DNA of 64,000 bases from Pleomorphomonas sp. T1.2MG-36. Its GTDB lineage: Bacteria > Pseudomonadota > Alphaproteobacteria > Rhizobiales > Pleomorphomonadaceae. A model generated the notes under the pieces. That model was not told the DNA's origin, did not search any database, and worked only from the letters and a program-made list of their open reading frames with translations. How positions within the stretch are numbered: the stretch's first letter is position 1; each line of letters opens with the position of its first letter. The translations under genes and the position numbers were made by a program. This document shows positions 1 through 8,822 of this stretch, one piece after another. The stretch covers positions 992,001-1,056,000 of the forward strand of contig NZ_CATNLY010000001.1 of the NCBI RefSeq assembly GCF_950100655.1, written 5' to 3'.

Positions 1-445
1 AGGTCGACAGCGCCTGGGCCGAGTCGGTCATCAACTTGACGCTTCCAGCGCCGCTCGTCCCGAACGCACCGCCGGAGAAGCTGATCTTGGCCGCTGTGTC
101 CGTGATGTTGCCGAGCGTGTACGAGGCGGTCTCGAACGACTTGTCCTGGCGCGCCTGACGCAATGTCGACTGCATCGATTCCAGCGTCTTGGTGATCGAC
201 GTCAGGCCGTTGTCGGCCGCTTCCAGCGTCTTCACGCCGTTGTTCATCGAGTCGAGCAGCGAGTCGAGTTCGCCGGCACGCGCATTGAGCGACGACGCGG
301 TGAAGAAGTTGGTCGGGTTGTCGAGGGCCGTGTTGACCTTGTTGCCAGTCGCGAGGCGATTCTGCGTCGTCGCCATCATCTTGGCGGTGTTTTGCAGAGA
401 CAGAAGATTCTGGCGGACTGCCTTGGTCAGATTGATGTCGGTCAT
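1..445 (-). CDS. Flagellin, N-terminal part (cut by window edge)
   Basis: This frame reads in from the left edge and starts at the ATG at 445. The first 148 residues begin MTDINLTKAVRQNLLSLQ and continue with the D0/D1 flagellin core (KVNTALDNP, AADNGLTSITKTLESMQ). They are nearly superimposable on the next flagellin at 970-2835, so the two are a tandem pair. The product should be exported by the flagellar type III system and polymerise into the filament. The C-terminal half lies outside the window. The leader carries a small hairpin shared with the second flagellin, and a CtrA-like box lies further upstream. Confidence 0.93.
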   Translation of the reverse strand, partial: MTDINLTKAVRQNLLSLQNTAKMMATTQNRLATGNKVNTALDNPTNFFTASSLNARAGELDSLLDSMNNGVKTLEAADNGLTSITKTLESMQSTLRQARQDKSFETASYTLGNITDTAAKISFSGGAFGTSGAGSVKLMTDSAQALST

Positions 446-453
446 TTCTGCGT

Positions 454-467
454 CCCACTTCCTTGGG
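454..467 (-). promoter_or_regulatory. Small leader hairpin of first flagellin mRNA
   Basis: On the minus strand the leader reads CCCA-AGGAAG-TGGG, a 4-bp stem with an AGGA-type motif in the loop, 8 nt before the flagellin ATG. The second flagellin has the same structure at 2844-2856 with a loop one base shorter. The ribosome binding site is either the loop AGGA or the GGGA in the stem. Such a site could be bound by a translational regulator such as FlbT or CsrA; this is inference. Confidence 0.45.
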
Positions 468-912
468 CTTACGGGTCTCTTTCACCCCGAAATCGAACCG
501 GACCTGACCGTCGACCTTCCATACGTGGAGGACACGGCGGTGCCTTTCACATGGGAGTTAACACCCGACATGGTTAACAAAAAGTTTCTCATTGGCGTTT
601 TGCAACAGAGCGGGATTAATCCCGATAAACTCTTGTTAATCCGCGCAAACCCAAGGCCCGCCAGCCAACTGACCTGCGGAGGCGCGGTTAACATGTCCTG
701 CAATGGCGCACTCAGGCGGCCGAGCGTGACCAGCTCGGGCGCAAACGGGACCATCGATATGTTTTTACGGGGAAATTACCTTCAGCGCCGAAGAGGAATC
801 CGGCCAGGGGTGGCGGTTGGACCACGGAGTCCCGCTCTTGGGACGGGAGCAATTCATTAAGAAATTGGGAGAGGACTCTCCCGAGCCGCAACACGGCGGC
901 GGAAATGGAGAA

Positions 913-936
913 GGGGCGGGCCTTCTGGCCCGCCCC
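913..936 (-). terminator. Terminator after second flagellin
   Basis: A perfect 10-bp GC stem (GGGGCGGGCC with GGCCCGCCCC, loop TTCT) lies 33 bp past the stop of the flagellin at 970-2835. The trailing bases on the minus strand are pyrimidine-rich (TTCTCC) rather than a full T run. Confidence 0.65.
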
Positions 937-969
937 AACGTTTGTCGTCTGATTCGACCGAACCTGGCC

Positions 970-2835
970 TCAGCGGAGAAGCTGAAGCACGTTCTGGTTG
1001 GCCTGGTTTGCCATGGAGAGCGAGGAGGTCGCCAGGGACTGGCGGGTCTGCAGCGAAACCATGTTCGCAGCTTCCTCGTTCATGTCGGCGAGCGTCAGGT
1101 TGCCGGCGCCCGTCTGCAGGGTATTCATCATAGAGGTGGTGAAGTTCTGACGGTTCTCGACGACCGACAGGTTCGAGCCGAAGGCCGAAGACTGCGACCG
1201 AACGCTGTTCAGAGCGCCCTTCACCTTGTTGAGGACGCCGTCGATGGTGTCGTCGGAGTCCAGATCCTTGGCTTCCACCGTGGTCGGCACACCCAGCGAG
1301 GTCGAGTCGACCGACTTGCCGTCCTTGGCGAGGATGGCGATCGACGACGTCGCGGTCTCGTTGAAGGTGATAGTCAGCTTGTCGCCGCGCAGCAGGTTGA
1401 TACCGTTGAACGAGGCGTCATCGGCCAACTTGTCGAGCTGGTCGCGCAGTTCGTTGAACTGCTTGGCCAGATCGGTACGGACGGTGTTGCCCTTGATCGT
1501 CGCCTGACCGGACGAAGAAGCGTCGATAACACCCGACGAACTGATGCCGTCCATCTTCAGATCCTGCGTCGACAGGTTCTGGAAGCGAAGCTTGCCGCTG
1601 TCGTTCGACGCCTTGACCTTCGTGGACAGGGTCGAGCTGTTGTTGATCTCGTTCACGAGATCATCAACCGTCTTGGCAAGATGAACGTTGATATCATCAG
1701 TTCCACTGACGATGGCCGTGTTGCTGGCCGCACCGAACAGGGTCTTCGCGCCCTCGCCAGTGATCTTCAGATCCCCAGCGCTCGTGCTATCAGCCTGGAT
1801 CTGCAGCTTGCCCGTCTTGGCGCCAGAGGCGTCAAGTGCGTCCACCGCCTTGAACTTTGAGCCAGCGTTACCGAGCTGAACGTTGATGGCACTGATGGCC
1901 TCGTCAAGCTTGGGCGTTGCGCCGGCGAAATCAGTCGCGGACAGAGAAACGGCGACACCGCTCACGTTAAAGTCAAGCTTCCCATCAGAGCCTGCCTTGT
2001 TGGTCGCGGCACCGGCAAGTTGATCCGCCGCAGCGAAGAACACATTGCCCGCGTCCGTCACCTTGATCGTCGCGTCTTCGGCAGACGTGGCATTCAGCTC
2101 AAGAGCTGTAGTCGTGCCTCCAACGGTGATCTTTCCCTTCAGATCGGAAGCGTCGATACCCTTCTGAATCGCGGTCCTCACCTCAGCTGCGGTGGCGTCA
2201 GTCGCGTCGGCAAAATCCGAAGCCTTGGTGGTGATGGTTACCTTCTTGCCACCGTACTCGATGTCGAACGACTTGTTGGTGTACCCTGTGACACCACCGG
2301 TTTCCGTGATGGCGGTAGCACTGGTCTGCTGAGCCTTGGTTTCGGTAACTGCTGCCTTAACCAAAGCATCCTGCGTACCCGTGAACGCTGCCGACGCCTT
2401 CACGGCTGTCGCGGAATCGGTCGCCAGCTTGATGGAGCCAGCGCCGGTGCCGAAGGCGCCGCCGGTGAAGCTGATCTTGGCAGTCTTGTCGGTGGTGCTG
2501 GTCAGCGTGTAGGAGGCGGTCTCGAAGGACTTGTCCTGACGGGCCTGGCGCAGCGTCGACTGCATCGACTCAAGAGTCTTGGTGATCGAGGTCAGGCCAT
2601 TGTCAGCCGCTTCGATCGTCTTGATGCCGCTCTTCATCGAGTCCATCAGGTTGCCGAGGTCGCTGGCGCGCGAATTCAGCGAGGACGCCGTGAAGAAGTT
2701 CGAGGGATTGTCGAGGGCGGAGTTGACCTTGTTGCCGGTAGACAGCGTGTTCTGCGTCTTCGCCATCATCGAAGCGGTGCTCTGCAGCGAGAGCAGGTTC
2801 TGGCGAACGGCGGCGGTCAAGTTGATATTGGACAT
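970..2835 (-). CDS. Flagellin
   Basis: A 621-residue flagellin. The D0/D1 N-terminal domain (about residues 1-140, starting MSNINLTAAVRQNLLSLQ) and C-terminal domain (about 500-621, with FNGINLL and ending in a leucine-rich helix NVLQLLR) flank a long variable Ala/Thr/Lys-rich central part exposed on the filament. I start it at 2835 rather than at a codon ten residues upstream, because the alignment with the first flagellin and the shared leader hairpin place the ATG here. It transcribes towards the first flagellin with its own terminator between them. A third, divergent flagellin and flbT lie on the other side. Over 600 residues is long for a flagellin. Confidence 0.95.
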   Translation of the reverse strand: MSNINLTAAVRQNLLSLQSTASMMAKTQNTLSTGNKVNSALDNPSNFFTASSLNSRASDLGNLMDSMKSGIKTIEAADNGLTSITKTLESMQSTLRQARQDKSFETASYTLTSTTDKTAKISFTGGAFGTGAGSIKLATDSATAVKASAAFTGTQDALVKAAVTETKAQQTSATAITETGGVTGYTNKSFDIEYGGKKVTITTKASDFADATDATAAEVRTAIQKGIDASDLKGKITVGGTTTALELNATSAEDATIKVTDAGNVFFAAADQLAGAATNKAGSDGKLDFNVSGVAVSLSATDFAGATPKLDEAISAINVQLGNAGSKFKAVDALDASGAKTGKLQIQADSTSAGDLKITGEGAKTLFGAASNTAIVSGTDDINVHLAKTVDDLVNEINNSSTLSTKVKASNDSGKLRFQNLSTQDLKMDGISSSGVIDASSSGQATIKGNTVRTDLAKQFNELRDQLDKLADDASFNGINLLRGDKLTITFNETATSSIAILAKDGKSVDSTSLGVPTTVEAKDLDSDDTIDGVLNKVKGALNSVRSQSSAFGSNLSVVENRQNFTTSMMNTLQTGAGNLTLADMNEEAANMVSLQTRQSLATSSLSMANQANQNVLQLLR

Positions 2836-3162
2836 TTTTACATCCCATTCCTTGGGTGAACTCATCTTCCCCTTTCTGAGGAAGTGGGCCGACCCTAGCG
2901 AACAGGTGTTGCCGAGCCGTTAACGCGTTGGTTCAAATGCGATCTTGGCCGTCGGAATCCGTACGAACACGACTTTGGTCGGAAGGGCGCCCCATCGCCG
3001 CCCAGCCGAAAGGTTAACGAGGCAAGATGCGGAATTTGGCCGATATTTCGGGGTGTTCCGGTCTTTTCATCGCCTCGCGAACAGGTATTTTTAACGAATT
3101 GGACGGTATGATTCTCAAAATGCAACGAGCCGCCTTCTGAGGCCTCCGAGAAAGACACGCGC
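2836..3162. other. Divergent promoter region between two flagellins
   Basis: This region serves the minus-strand flagellin (start 2835) and the plus-strand flagellin-like gene (start 3163). A 17-bp sequence CCT[A/C]GCGAACAGGT[G/A]TT occurs twice in the same orientation, at 2894-2910 and 3073-3089, with two mismatches. TTAACG motifs occur near 2920, 3012 and 3090. No clear -24/-12 element is seen on either strand. I see no gene in it. Confidence 0.6.
2844..2856 (-). promoter_or_regulatory. Small leader hairpin of second flagellin mRNA
   Basis: The minus strand reads CCCA-AGGAA-TGGG 8 nt before the ATG. It is the counterpart of the hairpin at 454-467: same stem, loop one base shorter. Conservation while the sequence further upstream differs suggests function, possibly as a translational control site. 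Confidence 0.45.
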
Positions 3163-4629
3163 ATGGTCGACATTTCCCTGACGAAATCGCTGCGCAGCAC
3201 CGTCGCGACACTGAACTGGGTGAACGACCAATCCGCCGCGGCCAGCCAGCGTCTGAACACCGGCGTCAAGGTTCAGACGGCGCTCGACGACCCCAGCACC
3301 TACATGTCGGCCAAGAGCCTGTCGCTGCACGCCTCGACGCTCGACCAGTTTCTCGAGCGCCTCGACCAGGGCCTCGGCGTCATCAAGGCCGCCGACAACG
3401 GCATGACGTCGATCACCGACACCATCAAGACGATGAAGGGCGTGGTCACGCGGGCCGCAGCCAGCAAGAGCGCGTTCGAGCGGGCCGACCTCGTCAAGGA
3501 ATACAACGGCCTTCTCGACAAGATCGTCGACACCGCCAAGGACGCTTCCTACAACGGCAAGAACCTGCTGCTCGGCGACGGCAACGATCTCACGCTCTAT
3601 CTGTCCTCCGACCAGAACGAGTCCGTCACCATCGAGGCGGTGGACTTCACCGATCTCCTCAATACGCTCGGTCTCAAGAAACTCGACGAAGGCAAGCTCG
3701 CCACCTACGAGACCAAGCTGACCGACGGCGGATCGCCCGCCAAGCCGCTGAACACCACCAGCAAGCTGGTGGAGTCGCCCGATTACGCCGTCGGCGACGA
3801 GATCTCCGTCAAGGACGCGGACGGCAATATCGTCAGCATGCTGAAGGTCACGGCCAGCACCACCGCGGGCGATCTGGTCACCGCCTTTTCCCAGGCCGAC
3901 AAGGGACTTCGTGCCACACTGGGCAGCGACGGCGTGCTGAACGTCGAAGCGGCGGACAAGATGACGATCGACATCACCCGCGCCGCCGACACCGTGAACT
4001 CGGCCGGCTCACCGCCCTCCGGATCGACCGCTCCGCTGATGGTGGGCATGACGCCGGCGGTCGGCTCCACCCAATTGACCGCGACCGGCCAATACAAGGT
4101 GGGCGACGTCATCTCCATCCGCCAGGGCAACACCGTCCACTCGCTGACGGTCGCCAGTGGCACCACGGTGGACGATCTCACGAACGCCTTCAACATCCCC
4201 TCTGCCGGCCTCAGCGCTTCGCTCCAGGCGTCGGGCGCCATCAAGGTCGACTCCACGTCGGCCGCCTTCGCCATCGACAAGACCTCGCCCTATGCCGATC
4301 TGTCCACGGGCACGGCGTCGGCGTGGGTGAAGCGCACCGACGCCGAGGCGGCGCAGCAGACCGTCACCGACGCGCGCCATGCCACCGAGAAGCACGCGAC
4401 CAACATCGGCATCGGCCTGACGATGCTGAACAGCCGTTCCGCCTACCTCGGAAGCTTCTCCAGCATTCTCGGCGCCACGGCGGAATCGATGCGCGCCTCC
4501 GACAAGGACGAGGAAGCGGCCACCTTGCTGGCGCTGAGCACGCAGCAACAGCTGGCCATCAGTTCGTTCTCGATCACCCAGACGGCCGACAACGGCATTC
4601 TCCGCCTGCTCGGCGGCGGAAACAGCTGA
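3163..4629 (+). CDS. Divergent flagellin / flagellin-like protein
   Basis: A 488-residue protein with a flagellin-type N-terminal domain (about 1-140; LNTGVKVQTALDDPSTYMSA, IKAADNGMTSITDTIKTMKG, SYNGKNLLLGD) and a C-terminal domain (about 395-488; LSTQQQLAISSFSI, ending in a leucine-rich helix). Two copies of a VGDxISxxxG-type segment lie in the middle (about 206 and 310). It is clearly more divergent than the two minus-strand flagellins and is transcribed away from them. flbT follows 23 bp downstream, suggesting an operon. It may be a minor filament subunit; a FlgL-like adaptor role cannot be excluded. Confidence 0.85.
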   Translation: MVDISLTKSLRSTVATLNWVNDQSAAASQRLNTGVKVQTALDDPSTYMSAKSLSLHASTLDQFLERLDQGLGVIKAADNGMTSITDTIKTMKGVVTRAAASKSAFERADLVKEYNGLLDKIVDTAKDASYNGKNLLLGDGNDLTLYLSSDQNESVTIEAVDFTDLLNTLGLKKLDEGKLATYETKLTDGGSPAKPLNTTSKLVESPDYAVGDEISVKDADGNIVSMLKVTASTTAGDLVTAFSQADKGLRATLGSDGVLNVEAADKMTIDITRAADTVNSAGSPPSGSTAPLMVGMTPAVGSTQLTATGQYKVGDVISIRQGNTVHSLTVASGTTVDDLTNAFNIPSAGLSASLQASGAIKVDSTSAAFAIDKTSPYADLSTGTASAWVKRTDAEAAQQTVTDARHATEKHATNIGIGLTMLNSRSAYLGSFSSILGATAESMRASDKDEEAATLLALSTQQQLAISSFSITQTADNGILRLLGGGNS

Positions 4630-4652
4630 CCTCCTGACAGGATTGCGAAGAG

Positions 4653-5063
4653 ATGACCCTCAAGGTTGAACTGAAGCCCGGCGAGCGCATCATCATCGGC
4701 GAGTCGATGATCACCAACGACGACCAGCGCACGCGCCTTTACATCGAAGGCAACGCCCCGATCCTGCGTGAGAAGGATATCCTGACGGTCAGCTCCGCCG
4801 ACACGCCGGCCAAGCGGATCTATCTTGCGGTGCAGCTCATGTACCTGTCGAAGGAGATTTCCAAGTTCCAGGACGACTATTTCACTCTCGTCCAGGACAT
4901 CATCCAGGCGGCGCCGAGCACCATCCCCTACGTGACGCGGATCAGCAATCACATCATCGCCGACCAGCTCTACAAGGCGCTGAAGGAAGCCCGGGCCCTG
5001 ATCGAGCACGAAAAGAAGATCTTTGCCGCGCTGAACGCGGCGACGGCCGACGAAAAGAAGTAA
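4653..5063 (+). CDS. flbT: Flagellin synthesis regulator FlbT
   Basis: A 136-residue FlbT-family protein of typical length (start MTLKVELKPGERIIIGES, then the helical part with AVQLMYLSKEISKFQDDYF). In Caulobacter and Brucella, FlbT controls flagellin expression after transcription by acting on the flagellin mRNA leader. It is cytoplasmic. It lies 23 bp after a flagellin gene, with GAAGAG just before the ATG. FlaF, its usual antagonist and neighbour, is not found next to it or elsewhere in the window. A strong hairpin terminator follows. Confidence 0.93.
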   Translation: MTLKVELKPGERIIIGESMITNDDQRTRLYIEGNAPILREKDILTVSSADTPAKRIYLAVQLMYLSKEISKFQDDYFTLVQDIIQAAPSTIPYVTRISNHIIADQLYKALKEARALIEHEKKIFAALNAATADEKK

Positions 5064-5095
5064 GGCGTTCGCGCGCCGCAGCAGGCCTCGAAAAC

Positions 5096-5134
5096 AAGCC
5101 GCCGACCAGGTTGTCATGACCTGGTCGGCGGCTT
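5096..5134. terminator. Bidirectional terminator between flbT and flgL
   Basis: A perfect 15-bp stem (AAGCCGCCGACCAGG at 5096-5110 pairing with 5120-5134) with a 9-nt loop. It is followed by CTTTG on the plus strand and TTGTTTT on the minus strand, so it can serve both converging genes. Confidence 0.85.
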
Positions 5135-5158
5135 TGTCGTTCGGGCCGGCGCCTTCGC

Positions 5159-6814
5159 CTACTTCATGTAGTTGAGCAGGCTGAGGCTGTTGAGCATCAT
5201 CGTGGTGGTGTAGCTGGCGTTCATGCGGGTCTGCAGCGTCAGGATCTGCGCCGTCAGCTCTTCCTTGTTGATGCCTTCGACGCCGCTCAGCATCACCTCG
5301 AGCGTCGTCTTGGAGTTGGTCTGCCGCTCGGCCGCGCTTTTGGCGACATTGCCGGACACGGCCACTTCCGTGTGGATGTCGGTCGGCTTCTGGCTGCCGT
5401 CGGCGAAGGCGAGGACGCCGTCGACGCGCGAGGCCAGCGCCGAATATCGGGCTTTTTCCACCTTGAGGTTCTGCTGCCGCTCGGCGTCGGTGGCAGCCTT
5501 GGTGTCGCCCAACGTGCCGGCCGTCGGATCGAACTCGGCAACGGTCATCACCGCGAGCGAGCGCACCATGTTGGCATAGGCGGCCTCGTTGGCGCGGACG
5601 CCGTAACCGACGTTGATGTTGCTGTCGACGCGCGCCGTCACGTCGTTGCGCGGCGAGGTGGCGCTGTCGTTGGGATCGATCGTCGCGTTGTAGCCGGTGT
5701 ACCACTCGACCGTATCGACGTCCGTGCCGTCGCGCAGACCGGTGGCGGTGGCCAACAGGTTGTTGTCAGTGGGGTCGGCGTTGACCCGCTGCGGCTTGCC
5801 GCCGCTGGCCGTGTCGAAGAAGGTCTCGGACGCCCGCATCATCGAAGCCGCCTGGAAGGTGGTCTTCGTCTCGGTCGTCAGGCTGTCGTTCAGCCGGGCC
5901 TTGAAGTTGGCCGCAGTCGCATCGGGATCGACGGTCGGCGTCGGGCCAGCCGTCTGGGCGATGGTGAACTGGCCCTCGCCGGGAGGGCTGGTCAGCGTCG
6001 CCGTCAACTTGACGGTCGACTTGGTGCCGTCGGGGTTCTCAAGCTCCAGAGAAACGCTGTCGCCGGCCTGCAGGTCGGTGCCGAACTTGACGTTATAGGA
6101 GGTGTTGACGGTCTTGCCGGCACTGTCCAAACCCGTCGCCTTCGTCACCTCGATGTGGGAGGTATTGGTCGTCGATGCCGACGCGGAGGCGATCTTGTAG
6201 CCGAACTCGGCGGAGGGCGGCGTGCCCTGGCGGGTGATCGTCACGGTGTCCGGCGTGCCCGCAGGGTTGTCGAGCTCGAGTCGGCCGAGCTTGCCGGTGC
6301 CCATGTCGGCCGTGTAACGCTCGGCAACGACCTTCTGCAGCCCGTACTTGTTGCCGGTGCCGTAGAGCATCTCGTTCATGCTGGCCACCGGCTTGGTGTC
6401 GGTGGTCTTGCCCGACATCAGATAGCGGCCGTCGGCTTCGGAGTTCAGCAGGCCGATCACCTCGTTGAGGGCGATCTTGGCGCCTTTCTGTCCCGTCGTG
6501 GTGCCGGTGGAGTCGATGTTGTAGGTGTTGGGATCGATGGCGGCCGACGCTTCGCTGGGAATGTCCTCCAGGCGGCTCATCGCCTTGTCGAGCAGCGAGA
6601 TGCGCATGTTCAGAACGTCGGTGTTCTGCAGGTAGCCGCTGATCTCGGAAATCTTCGAGCGAAAGGTGATCGACTGCGTGCGCCCGGCGCCCATCGTGCC
6701 ATAGGTCGCGGCCTTCTGCCCGGTGGCGAGCTGGCGCTGCATGTCCTCGAGCTGCTCCCGCATGGTCGACAGGAGCGACATGTTGGGGCTGACGAGCACG
6801 CTGTTGATCGACAT
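5159..6814 (-). CDS. flgL: Flagellar hook-associated protein 3 (FlgL)
   Basis: A 551-residue FlgL-type hook-filament junction protein. The N-terminal flagellin-like helix (start MSINSVLVSPNMSLLSTMRE, then QLATGQKAATYGT) and the C-terminal helix (LQTRMNASYTTTMMLNSLSL, ending LLNYMK) are the conserved parts. The middle 350 residues are a variable insert, making it longer than enterobacterial FlgL. AGGATGCC precedes the ATG. It is third in the flgE-flgK-flgL series, 35 bp after flgK. The product is secreted through the flagellar export apparatus. Confidence 0.93.
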   Translation of the reverse strand: MSINSVLVSPNMSLLSTMREQLEDMQRQLATGQKAATYGTMGAGRTQSITFRSKISEISGYLQNTDVLNMRISLLDKAMSRLEDIPSEASAAIDPNTYNIDSTGTTTGQKGAKIALNEVIGLLNSEADGRYLMSGKTTDTKPVASMNEMLYGTGNKYGLQKVVAERYTADMGTGKLGRLELDNPAGTPDTVTITRQGTPPSAEFGYKIASASASTTNTSHIEVTKATGLDSAGKTVNTSYNVKFGTDLQAGDSVSLELENPDGTKSTVKLTATLTSPPGEGQFTIAQTAGPTPTVDPDATAANFKARLNDSLTTETKTTFQAASMMRASETFFDTASGGKPQRVNADPTDNNLLATATGLRDGTDVDTVEWYTGYNATIDPNDSATSPRNDVTARVDSNINVGYGVRANEAAYANMVRSLAVMTVAEFDPTAGTLGDTKAATDAERQQNLKVEKARYSALASRVDGVLAFADGSQKPTDIHTEVAVSGNVAKSAAERQTNSKTTLEVMLSGVEGINKEELTAQILTLQTRMNASYTTTMMLNSLSLLNYMK

Positions 6815-6849
6815 GGCATCCTACCCGTGTTTGTGCGGCGTTCGGCCGA

Positions 6850-8745
6850 CTACTTGAACGTGTTCATCAGGACGTCCATCAGCTCCTGCGCCACGGAGAG
6901 CACCCGGGCGTTGGCCGAATAGGAGTTCTGAAGCTGAATGAGCGACATCAGCTCGGTGTCGAGATCGACGGCGCGGCTGTTGTCGTAGCGTTCCTTGAGG
7001 TTGGAGGTGACGACCTTCTGGCCGTTGGCGACATTCTGCGCATCGTCGACGAGGGCGCCCTGGGTGTTGACGACCTGCGACAACAGCCCTTCGAACGTTC
7101 CCCTGAACGGGGTCGACGTGGAGCCGATGCCGATCGAGGCGGAAAAGGAATAGACGCGACTGTCGAGCGCATCGAGGATGGCCTGCGGCCGCGTGCCGTC
7201 GCCCGACATCGTGCTGCCGCTGTACTTCACCGTCAGCGACGGGTCGGCCACCACCTTGGGATTGACCGAGAGGCGGGCGGCAAGGCCGGTGATCGTATCG
7301 GCGCCGTTGGTGAGGCCGGTGTAGGGCTTGCCGGTGGAGCCATCGATGAACAGCGGGAATTCCTGATAGCCCGACTGCTCAGTAGGCGAGGAGATCTCGC
7401 CGGTAACGCCGGTGATGCTGCCGTGGCTGGCCGGCACCGTGGTCGCGTTGATGGTGACCGAGGTCGGGGCGGCCGGCGGCGCAGGCAGCGCCGAACCGGA
7501 GAAATCGGTGCCGCCGGTCGCGAAGTTGAGCGCCGAGGCGATCTGGGCGCCGATGTCGGTGCCGCTCGACAGGTCCAGACCGACGACGGTGTCGTTGGGG
7601 TCGGGCGTGAAGCCGTTGCCGGGCGCCGTACCGCCCTTGTAGGCGACGAAGGTGATGGACCCCTTGGCGCCGGAGGCGTCGACATAGTCGACCTTGACGG
7701 TATTGCCCTCGGTGAGGCCCGAGACATCCAGCGTGTAGCCGGCCGTGCCGGCGGCGCTCACCGTCGTTCCCGACGCCTGACGCGTCGAGGTGGCCTTCGA
7801 CAGGGTCGCGGCGATAGTGTCGAGCTGCGCCTGAGCGTCGACCAGAGTCTCGTCGCGCAGCTCCTTGTAGGCGGCGATCTTGCCCGAGCGGATCGACCCG
7901 TTCTTGAACAGATCGATGCCGGCGCCAGGACCGGCGCTCACGGTGACGGTGCCGAGCGAACGCTTGCTGTCGTCGGTCGAGTAGGAACGCGAGGCATCGA
8001 CCACGCCTTGCTGGTCGAAGCTCAGCGTCACCGGCACGTCGTCGTAGAGCTGGGTGCCGTCCGTCAATGAGATGGTGACGGAACCGCCCGTCTGGTCGGA
8101 GACGCGGATGTCCATGTACTCGGACAGCTCGTCGATGGCGGCGTCCCGCTTGTCCTGCAGACCGGCGGTGCTGTTCACGCCACCAGCGCCGACGGCGACG
8201 ATCTGCTTGTCCAGCTCTGAGATGGTCTGCAGCAGCGAGTTCACGCGGTTGACGGCGTCGGAGATGTTGGACTCCGCCTCCTGGCGCAGCGACTGGACGT
8301 CGCCCGACAGTTGATTGAGGCGGGAGACGAGGTTCTGTGCGGCGGACACCGCGCTGCCCTGGATCGCCGTGTCGCCGGGCGTGGTCGCCAACTTCTGAAG
8401 CGTGGTGGTGAAGCCGCTGTAGACCGAATTCAGCGAGCTCGTGCTGTTGGGAGCGCCCCAATAGTTGTCGAGCGCCGACAGCGCGGTGACGCGCGTATCG
8501 GCATAGGCGGAATTGGCCGTCGACACCCGCCACTGCTTCTGCACGAGAAGGTTGATCTCGCGCGTGACCTGGTTCGCCTCGACGCCGTAAACGCGCGAGT
8601 TGGAGACCTGCGCCGTCGACGACATCGTCTGGCGGCTGTAGCCGGGGCTCTTGGCGTTGGCGATATTGGCCGACGTCACGCCCAGCTGCTGCTGGGTCGT
8701 CCTGATGCCGGACAGAGCCGTGGAAAGGGCACTCGATACAGCCAT
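6850..8745 (-). CDS. flgK: Flagellar hook-associated protein 1 (FlgK)
   Basis: A 631-residue FlgK. The N-terminus shows the axial-protein signature (SALSTALSGIRTTQQQLGVT, then ANIANAKSPGYSRQ), followed by the FlgK helical region with QLSGDVQSLRQEAESNISDA. The C-terminus has VDLDTELMSLIQLQNSYSAN and ends in the amphipathic helix found in FlgK and FlgE. FlgK joins hook to filament together with FlgL. It lies between flgE and flgL, probably within one transcript driven by the flgE promoter. Confidence 0.95.
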   Translation of the reverse strand: MAVSSALSTALSGIRTTQQQLGVTSANIANAKSPGYSRQTMSSTAQVSNSRVYGVEANQVTREINLLVQKQWRVSTANSAYADTRVTALSALDNYWGAPNSTSSLNSVYSGFTTTLQKLATTPGDTAIQGSAVSAAQNLVSRLNQLSGDVQSLRQEAESNISDAVNRVNSLLQTISELDKQIVAVGAGGVNSTAGLQDKRDAAIDELSEYMDIRVSDQTGGSVTISLTDGTQLYDDVPVTLSFDQQGVVDASRSYSTDDSKRSLGTVTVSAGPGAGIDLFKNGSIRSGKIAAYKELRDETLVDAQAQLDTIAATLSKATSTRQASGTTVSAAGTAGYTLDVSGLTEGNTVKVDYVDASGAKGSITFVAYKGGTAPGNGFTPDPNDTVVGLDLSSGTDIGAQIASALNFATGGTDFSGSALPAPPAAPTSVTINATTVPASHGSITGVTGEISSPTEQSGYQEFPLFIDGSTGKPYTGLTNGADTITGLAARLSVNPKVVADPSLTVKYSGSTMSGDGTRPQAILDALDSRVYSFSASIGIGSTSTPFRGTFEGLLSQVVNTQGALVDDAQNVANGQKVVTSNLKERYDNSRAVDLDTELMSLIQLQNSYSANARVLSVAQELMDVLMNTFK

Positions 8746-8822
8746 TACCGTCTCGCAATCGACGATGGTCGCGAACTGGGGAAGCGGCCGTCACGCGGTG
8801 AGCGCGGCGGCCGCCGAAGGCA

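Larger units (their letters stand above)
446..969. other. Intergenic region between two flagellin genes
   Basis: No convincing gene is seen; the short frames here lack family signatures. On the minus strand the region holds the terminator of the second flagellin (913-936), a perfect GGGAGAG/CTCTCCC inverted repeat at 867-882, and the leader of the first flagellin. AT-rich GTTAAC motifs stand out against the GC-rich background. One, at 569-577, reads TTAACCAT on the minus strand. Another, at 624-639, fits TTAA-N7-TTAAC with one mismatch. Both resemble CtrA sites. I found no good sigma-54 element here. Confidence 0.6.

Noticed and set aside
189..860. Plus-strand frame covering the first flagellin leader
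   Set aside because: It is antisense to the flagellin N-terminus and then runs through promoter DNA; no domain seen.
867..882. Second flagellin terminator (GGGAGAG/CTCTCCC)
   Set aside because: The loop would be only 2 nt and the main hairpin at 913-936 is closer to the stop; kept only as a note.
3012..3040. Sigma-54 promoter for the divergent flagellins
   Set aside because: Candidates with GG-N10-GC spacing in 2836-3162 have poor -12 boxes (no TTGC), so I do not call one.
5372..6922. Long plus-strand frame opposite flgL
   Set aside because: Arg/Gly/Val-rich translation typical of the reverse complement of GC-rich genes; flgL on the other strand is fully supported.
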